Source of the DNA: Beta vulgaris subsp. vulgaris
Lineage: Eukaryota > Streptophyta > Magnoliopsida > Caryophyllales > Amaranthaceae
Length of the DNA stretch: 64,000 nt
Reading direction: 5' to 3'
Assembly: GCF_026745355.1 (NCBI RefSeq)
Contig: NC_079210.1
Coordinates: 28,835,218-28,899,217, forward strand
Under the pieces are notes generated by a model. The model saw only the letters and a program-made list of their open reading frames with translations, was not told where the DNA came from and searched no databases. Of the stretch, positions 57,152 through 64,000 are shown piece by piece. Position 1 is the stretch's first letter. Each line of letters starts with the position of its first letter. Both the position numbers and the translations under genes were made by a program.

Positions 57152-59419
57152 CACTAGTACAGAATAGACGATTTGCGTCGGATGTAAGGCGCCTATTTGC
57201 GTCGGACATGGGTCCGACGCCACAGGCCTCGACGCAGATGACCCAGACCTGATCTGCGTCGTATGCGGAACGACGCAGATATATTCGAGTTTCTCACTCT
57301 ATCATGAGTTTTTCGAGTCAAGTTTCTCAATTCAACTCCCTCGCATCTCGAATCAAGCCTAATCATCACTACAAGAAATTTGATTTTAGCCAACAAGTAA
57401 AGTTGTTGCCAAAAATATTTTCGCAACGAGAACATATTTTTAGCAATAAATTAACTCTGTTATGGCAGATGTCGTTACTAGTGATTTTTGCAACAACTTA
57501 TTTTCGTTGCCAATGATGGTACTTATTAATAATATATTTCTCGTGAATAATATTTTGTTGGCATATCTCGATTTGGAGGTAAGATTTGAAACATATTTTT
57601 CACAACAAATTAATTGTTGCGAAATTAAGTATCTTTAGTAACGAAATTTTTTTGTTTTGTTTTTGGTAAAATGTAAGAATTTTTATACCAAAAAGCATTT
57701 AAAGCTCCCCCATCTACAAACAAAGATACTACCACAAAACATCAAAGCAAATAAATAACAAAATGTTTTCTTTCTAATAAAAGTACAAATAAAGATTATT
57801 GCAGCACACAGAAAAAGGTCAATAATGGCGCTAACTAGTGGAAAAAAGGTTAATTTGTGTCGGACCCAAGACCCCTATTTGCGTCGGAGTTGGGTCCGAC
57901 GGCACAGGTCTCAGCGCAGATGACCTATCGATAATCTGCGTCGAATGCAGATCTGACGCACATCTTCATCTATTTGTGTCGCACCTCGTATACGGTGCGA
58001 CGCAGATGGCTATCCCAGCCCAATTCTCAGAGCTTCGCACATTGGGTAATGCAGAGGGTGATGTGCGTCGCACATTGCCTAGGGTGCGACGCACATGAGT
58101 GATTTGCGTCGCACCTTGTGCTACGTGCGACGCAAATTGCTATTTTAATAAAAAAATTATTGTTAGAACTAGGATATACTACAACATTCAATAATTCCAT
58201 AAAGTAAAGACGATTCTCGAACAGTAGAAGAAGTGAATTGTACACAACAGAAAAAACCAACAAAATTCAATAATTTCATAATTTAAACTCCGACACAAAA
58301 CAATAAACCACCAAAATTCCATAATTTACAACTCGAACACAAAACAATATACCAACAAAGTTCCTAAAATTAAAACAACGAGATCGAGAGTAGGGAGACA
58401 TGGTGAAGTCGAAACAAAAAGAACGTAACTTCAATTTCCTTCCATTTCCGACGAAGAAAACTTCCAGAGAAACCAAAAACAGATATGCAAATGAAAATAA
58501 GAAAAATAAGTCAATAAATAAATTGGATATAAAAAGTAAAAAAAATAGAAGAACATAATTTCTGATGTATAAAACTCGAAGACGATGAAAAAATGAAAAA
58601 ATTGGATCTAAACACTGTAAAAATAAAAAACGAAAGGAAAAAATTGTAGATCTGAAACATGAAAAAATGAAAAAAACCGAAATTGTAGATCTAAACAATG
58701 AAAAAATGAAAAAATTAGATTTATACAATGAAAAAATGAAAAAACGAAAAACCGAAATTGTAGAATGACAAATTGAAAAAAAAAAAACGAACCTGTCAAA
58801 GTGAGAGACGTCGACTGTACGTTGGAGACGAAGTCGCCGGAGAGAGAAAGAGAGTTCGTCGTTTTTCATATCAGTTCGTCGATTTTGCACAATCTCGTCG
58901 TTGTTGGCTTGTTCATATCAAATTATTGGCTTGTTCGTCATTGTTCGCCGGAGAGAGAGAGAGAGTTTGAGGGTGTGAGAGAGAGTTTGAGGGCGAGAGA
59001 GAGAGAGAGTTTGAGGGAGAGAGAGAGAGAGTTTGAGGGTGAGGAGAGAGACGCGAGAGGGAGACGGTTTTTTAGGGTTTGAGTGAGAGACGAGCGAGAA
59101 TGAAGCCAATTATGTTTAAATGGGCTGATCTGCGTCGGATGGGCCAAGGGGTCCGACGCAGATTAGCCTTCTACAATGCACTTTAATAAAGTGAGATGTA
59201 GATATGGCTTAATGATGTGCGTTGGATGGGCTTTAGTGTCCGACGCACATGAGCTATATGTGTCGCACATCGATAGGGTACGACGCATATAGCTCCTATC
59301 TGGTGCTTATGAAAGGATGTTTTGCGTCGCACTCTTAATAGCATGCGACACAAATTAGGTTTTTGCGTCGTTTTGTCTTTCATGCGAAATGGGGCGACGC
59401 AAATCGTCCTTTTTCTACT
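57152..59419. mobile_element. Cluster of non-autonomous CACTA ends
   Basis: Left termini at 57152 (CACTAGTACAGAATAGACGA), 57367 (CACTACAAGAAATTTG, another family with TTGTTGC-type repeats) and 57833 (AACTAGTGGAAAAAAGG). The right terminus at about 59419 reads AGTAGAAAAAGGACG in reverse. TGCGTCGCAC-type subterminal repeats lie at 57175-57280, 57850-58140 and 59125-59400. Which left end pairs with 59419 is not certain; 57152 shares GACGATTTGCGTCG with it. The interior 58140-59100 has A-rich and GAGAGA-rich DNA with only low-complexity ORFs. Confidence 0.7.
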
Positions 59420-59462
59420 GCAACGACGTTACTAGTAGAAAAAGGACGATTTGCGTCGCCCC
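59391..59462. repeat. 29 bp perfect inverted repeat where two CACTA ends meet
   Basis: 59391-59419 (starting GGGGCGACGCAAATCG) is the exact reverse complement of 59434-59462. The 14 bp spacer includes CAACGACGTT. The arms are the ends of two same-family elements facing one another. Confidence 0.95.
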
Positions 59463-59588
59463 ATTTGCGTCGTTACATAGCCATTTAGTAGGTTATGTAA
59501 CGACGCAATTGGAATCGTCGTTACTAAATGACTATGTAACGACGCAAATGCCATTTAGTAGGTTATGTAACGATGCAATTTAGTAGTG
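59432..59588. mobile_element. Short CACTA-derived MITE
   Basis: The left end is CTAGTAGAAAAAGGACGA and the right end, reversed, ACTACTAAATTGCATCG. Four GTTACATA/TATGTAAC-type words with GACGCAA fill the 157 bp. It is non-coding. Confidence 0.65.
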
Positions 59589-60843
59589 TCGGTATAAAAG
59601 CCAAAAAAGGCCTCAATTATGATGCGCTTTTTTATAAGGCTACTAGTTTTGAACCAGTGAAAAAATGCACGAGATTTTTTGTGTATATATTATTTGAACC
59701 CACTCAAAAAAGTACGGGTTGCATTATGTTAGTAGTTGTTTTTATTCCAACTTTATTGAATTCATAATTATGAGAATTCATGCATTTATCACAATATTTG
59801 TTACAACATTTCAAAGTTGAAAATATTATATTTGTCATATAAATTTTTGAATACGTAATTGATACAAAAAACACATCAAAATGCACAAGAAGTTTTAGTA
59901 TTATAAATTTGAGATATTTGGGTGTTTCTCGTAAAATCATGGTTTGTATATTATCTCATAATTTATATTTTTTTATCATCATATCGTGTAATTAAAAAAT
60001 ATATATTATAAAATCGACTTACGACCCATGCATTCACTAACTGATGTAGCTAATGACATGATGGAACATATGACCAACCTTTTAAAAAAAAGTTGACTGG
60101 AAACGCTTTTGCTCCATCGATTGCTTCATTCAAAGGCTCATATAAATTCACAATTCGCATCACTACTATCACTCAATCATGCAGCCTCTTCCACTCTCTT
60201 TGATCTATAGTCCTTCGTGATCCCTTGCTCTTGGGTTTTAATAAATTATATTTTGTGTTTAGCTTTAGAACAACAAGTTATCTTCCCGTTGTGGAAATTC
60301 TATGGATTTTATGGAGAGGGAACATGATATGCCATGATGATTAAAGACCATGTGCTTTACCATTGGCTCTGATCATGCCAAAAAATATGCCTATATATGG
60401 TTCTCTAAAAGTTAAGATTTAGAAGTTAAATTATGAAAGATATATCCATATAAGTTTGAGAAAGAAAATGTCAAACTGTTATTTATCCAGAAAGCACACT
60501 GATGTATATCTTTTGTAAGGCATGGTCGTAGTGAGTAGAAAATTAATTGTTGAACGATTATTTACTTAATCAGAAAAATGGGACTCGATTCATTCTTTAA
60601 AGTTGTTGTTATCTTTTCTTTCTGAAAGTCTTTAATACACATTTGATCATCAATTATTAAGTTATTATACCTAACAAATGATACATCCATACCTTACACG
60701 ATATGAAGATAAAACTATTATGTTTTGACCTTAAAACAGAAAAAGTGTGACCTTGTGATCTACATTATTAGTATCTAGTAATGGGAATAGCAGCTTAAAC
60801 CTAGCTTATGACCTTTGTGGTACACGATTATGACTTTTGAATT
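59589..60843. other. AT-rich spacer without identified features
   Basis: No ORF with recognisable content and no paired inverted ends. Confidence 0.5.
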
Positions 60844-63255
60844 CACTAGTAGAGAAAGGTTGATTTGTGTCGGACCCGGGACCCCTATTTGCGTCGCACT
60901 TGAGTCCGATGGCACATGTCTCGACGCAGATGACTTATAATTGATCTGCGTCGTATGCGAAAACGACGCAGATTGGTTAGGTATTTGCGTCGCACGTTGT
61001 ATACGGTGCGACGCAGATGGCTCTCCCCAGCCCAACAAAGAAGGGGCATTTGCATCGCACCCAACTTCACAGAGCTTCAGCCTGGATAGGAAGGGTAATG
61101 TGCATCGCATATTGCTTAGGATGCGACGCAAATGAGTGATATGCGTCGCATCATGGGCAATGTGCGACGCACATTGCCTGGCATCTGTGTCGCACCTGTG
61201 CCATGTGTGGCGCAGATGTGTGTTTTCTATTTTCTTTTTCGTTTTTTCAGCTTTGTTTGTTGGTTTGTTTCCATATTACTAAATATGATGATTCAAAACT
61301 AAACAAACATTTAGATCAACAATTGTGAGCGAAAAATTCGGCAGAGTCTCCTTTGTAATTTGGATAACCCAAGAAATCGTTGGAAAAAAGTTATATATAC
61401 AAACATCACATGTTTCAATACATCTCAAACCGTCTCAAGCAAGCTAGCAACCAATGATGCAATAATCAACCAATTCAACCAATAATGTACAACTATTACA
61501 AACACTAACAAGTTACTTGGCCCTTTCTTCTTCAACGAGCCATACAAAGTGGTGCGCAAAAAGGTCTTTGAGTTCGTTTATATCATTTATAGAGTATGGC
61601 TCAAGACTTGAAGGAAACTCCTACAAATATGTTAACTTAGTTAATAAACTTTAAAATGATATAAGTAAAGTAACGAATTTATAACATATATATACCTCAT
61701 TTTAATCATTTAACTCAAAGAGAAAGCGGATGATTAGTAATATGTATCTTGTCACGAAATAGTCGCTTTCATCTCTTTCTCTTTGTTGAGCACACTACAC
61801 CAAATTTAATACATATATTAGAGTCGGAAAAAAAATACTAAATAGAATTATAAAATGTGTATTAAATACAAAACCATAAGAGCTTTACCCGCATAGGTAT
61901 CCAATTCAATTTTGTTCCTTTTGTGGAACCTTCAAGGCGCGTGAATTTTGTATATGCACTAAGTACAAAAAATTGTAACAATAAAATAATTACTACAAAC
62001 ATTTATAAATTATTTAAAATATCATAAAATACATGTAAACTTAGTAACATGTATATATAAGAATTATTAACTTACGTATGCATCAGGGTCTTGATAGCTA
62101 AGGATCTATGTCTCCGAAGTGAATCAAATACATATACGGTTTTCTTGGATATAGAAAGGACGAGAATAACCCAATGTTCCCGAAAACATGCAACAAAATG
62201 TAAACTCTCCTTCAATTTCTTTCCTTTTTCCAATCATCCTGCATCCAAGTTAAAAAAACCATATGATTAGTAGAATACGAGTAATTAGACAAGAAAATGT
62301 TATAAACTTTGAAGAATGCTTACAATGGATTCTTTTATCTTTTGTGTTTCTCGCAAGAAGCCATGGCAATGTTCGATCCGGCAGGGTGGAAATCACTGAT
62401 GATGTAGAGGACTCAATAGATTATGTTGTAGAGGATGAAGGGATATACCCTTTGCGTTTACAAATGGGAATCATCTCCACATATGATTTTTGACCCAAAA
62501 AATGAGGATGCTTGCATTGTTAGCAGCCTGAGATATTCTCGCTTCTTCACTTTTAGCCTAATATAAGATTTAGTAACTAGTCAATATTAAAGAACCAAAT
62601 GATTATATAATTTCATATGATGGTGGGAAGAACATTTCAAATCGGTATATCGTCTCTAATACATCGACTTGCAAGTTATCTAGATTGTTAGGGTCAATCA
62701 CCTTTCTAGAGATAGTTCTGAAGAAGAAACACAACTTTATGATCGTATATCTTACTTGGGAAGACAAAATTCCTCGTATTGAAAATGGTAATAAATGTTG
62801 CATCAAGATATGATAATCTTGAGATTTCAAACCAACAAGTTTCAAGTCCTTCAGTGAGACAAGGTTTCTAAAATTTGTCGAGTATCTAGTAGGAACCTTT
62901 AACTTATGTAGGGACTCACAAAAACTGTTTTCTCCTTCTTATATAAAGTGTAGGTATACATATGCGGACGATCGGTTCCTTCATCCTCCAAATTAAACCT
63001 CAATGTGATCAACATGCAAATCATCACACAAGCTATTGGAGCTCATACCTAGATCATAAAACTCTCCATACCATGTCCACCTAGTATAGTTACTCTTAAA
63101 CCCACGATGAATCAAATGATCTTTAATTTGATCCATACCACGATACCCCCTTGAGTTATTGCAATCACAACAAGGACATAAGACTAACTTTGACCCATTC
63201 TTCGATTGATGTTCTAATGCAACTCAGATAAATTCATCAACCCCTTGTAGAAATG
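60844..63255 (-). mobile_element. CACTA element, left end and deleted transposase
   Basis: The left terminus CACTAGTAGAGAAAGGTTGA at 60844 precedes TGCGTCG-type subterminal repeats (60868-61215). On the minus strand, transposase pieces follow (next entry). The right end should lie right of 63255 and is not seen in the window. The terminus is the same family as 1-633. Confidence 0.75.
61500..63255 (-). pseudogene. CACTA transposase with internal deletion
   Basis: On the minus strand about 63255-63000 encodes a transposase-associated domain (LCPCCDCNNSRGYRGMDQIK, HLIHRGFKSNYTRWTWYGE). At 62880-62600 comes the DUF4218 part: SLKDLKLVGLKSQDYHILMQ, HLLPFSIRGILSS, KVIDPNNLDNLQVDVL, FEMFFPPS. About 62200-61500 has pieces that look like the DUF4216 region. 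The TNP2 catalytic core that should lie between the first two is absent, so the gene is an internal-deletion derivative, as is typical of defective En/Spm elements. Confidence 0.78.
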
Positions 63256-64000
63256 TCGCCAAAATTCAATTACTATACATCCAGTTTTGATCCATATTCA
63301 TACACTAGAGACACCAAACAAGAACATAATCGATCACATCATTCAAAGTGGCTTATCAAATGCAATCATGAGTTGGGTCCTTATCACTCCAACCTAAGCA
63401 TCCTTGAGTTTCTCATCTCACTAGTGAATGAAAATTTGGTTTTCAATTCTAAGAAAAATCCAGCAGCACTTCCCTACAGCTCTCCAAGTACACGATGAAG
63501 ATAGTAGTTAAACTATCAACATATGTACCCAGAGAACCTATAATATAATATTTGTTTCTTTTTTTTAAAGTCAGAGTTTTAAATCTTTGACCAAATATTC
63601 TCATTAATTTATGCAAAAAAAAAAAAAAAAAAAACTCATGTAGGGTATTGTTAGGTTCGTCTCAATGTGTACTTTTATAATATCAACTTTTTATATTTTT
63701 TATTAATGAGAAATTAATGATATTGAAAGTGAAATGTATATCTTGGAGATCGTGAAAAGAAAACAAACATCACTGTATTATGGAACGCTATTATGGAACG
63801 TATGGACTATATAATTATGTTTCATTGTTAAAGGAAAAAAAAAAAAGTTTACTTCCGGTTTGATATTAGCTAAATATGCGTAGTAATCACTTATTCCCTT
63901 ATTAAATGGTCTTGCAAAAACTGATGCTATCTATATGGAAAAGCGCAGGTTCCTATGACGACCAAAGTTGTAAGCGGCTATTGCAATATTGAATTAATAT
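63256..64000. mobile_element. Tail of window, with degenerate Stowaway-type MITE at 63560-63800
   Basis: Around 63640-63720 the sequence shares GTTAGGTTCGTCTCAATGTG, ATATCAACTTTTTATATTTT and AATTAATGATATTGAAAG-like phrases with the Stowaway MITE interior at 37150-37240. The terminal repeats are too degraded to define. Otherwise AT-rich with an A-run at 63615. Confidence 0.5.

Noticed and set aside
58276..58890. 204-residue minus-strand ORF rich in Phe and Ser
   Set aside because: It comes from an A-rich, AAAATGAAAAA-type stretch within a CACTA element; low complexity, no motif.
57118..60655. Shared 18 bp word ACACATTTGATCATCAAT at about 57118 and 60633
   Set aside because: It is too short and isolated to show a duplication; the flanks do not align.
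59391..61220. Regularly spaced TGCGTCG repeats as a CRISPR array
   Set aside because: The units are variable, occur in both orientations and sit at CACTA ends in a plant genome; there are no uniform spacers.

Overview
The window is plant nuclear DNA, almost certainly from a eudicot. The evidence is one spliced, intact TRICHOME BIREFRINGENCE-LIKE (TBL) gene, plant-type transposon families (CACTA/En-Spm, hAT, Stowaway, Tourist, Helitron, Ty1/copia, Ty3/gypsy of the Tat group, plant L1 LINE), an endogenous caulimovirid, and AT-rich gene-poor DNA. The species cannot be fixed from the sequence alone. I see no rRNA, tRNA or bacterial genes.

Layout. 1-633: last bases of a Stowaway MITE, then the right end of a CACTA element. 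634-4620: AT-rich, partly LTR-like, without a recognisable gene. 4620-8930: decayed endogenous pararetrovirus on the minus strand. 9120-9812: degenerate ~30 bp periodic array. 9813-17000: LTR-like DNA carrying a four-level nest, a CACTA element (10233-16066) containing a TA-flanked TIR element (10592-14726) that contains a hAT MITE and a Tourist MITE. 17548-24890: L1-type LINE pieces, split and inverted, interrupted by a hAT element (20521-21528) and a 2.2 kb solo LTR (22257-24491). 24892-27577: a CACTA-like end, then a TATATG hexanucleotide array split by a minus-strand Helitron. 27613-31952: CACTA element with transposase gene pieces. 32361-33160: a RUS2-like gene fragment beside an unidentified ORF. 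33412-36705: 5'-truncated Ty1/copia element with a hAT inserted next to its YVDD motif.

37047-56701 is the host gene region: a Stowaway MITE, an LTR-like piece, then a four-exon TBL gene encoding 442 residues. Its third intron is about 16.8 kb long because it holds a hAT element, Helitron ends, a complete 11.87 kb Tat-lineage Ty3/gypsy retrotransposon (41075-52947, TSD CCAGT) and a 632 bp Mutator-like foldback element. The retrotransposon carries gag-pol in the same direction as the gene and a multi-exon gene on the opposite strand with its own TATA box.

57152-63255: a cluster of CACTA ends sharing TGCGTCG-type subterminal repeats, two of them meeting in a 29 bp perfect inverted repeat, and a deleted CACTA transposase on the minus strand. 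The remainder, to 64000, is AT-rich with a degenerate Stowaway-like repeat.

The only gene I judge likely functional for the plant is TBL. Everything else is mobile or virus-derived, mostly broken. The strongest structural evidence is a set of insertions with exact termini and target-site duplications read directly from the sequence.
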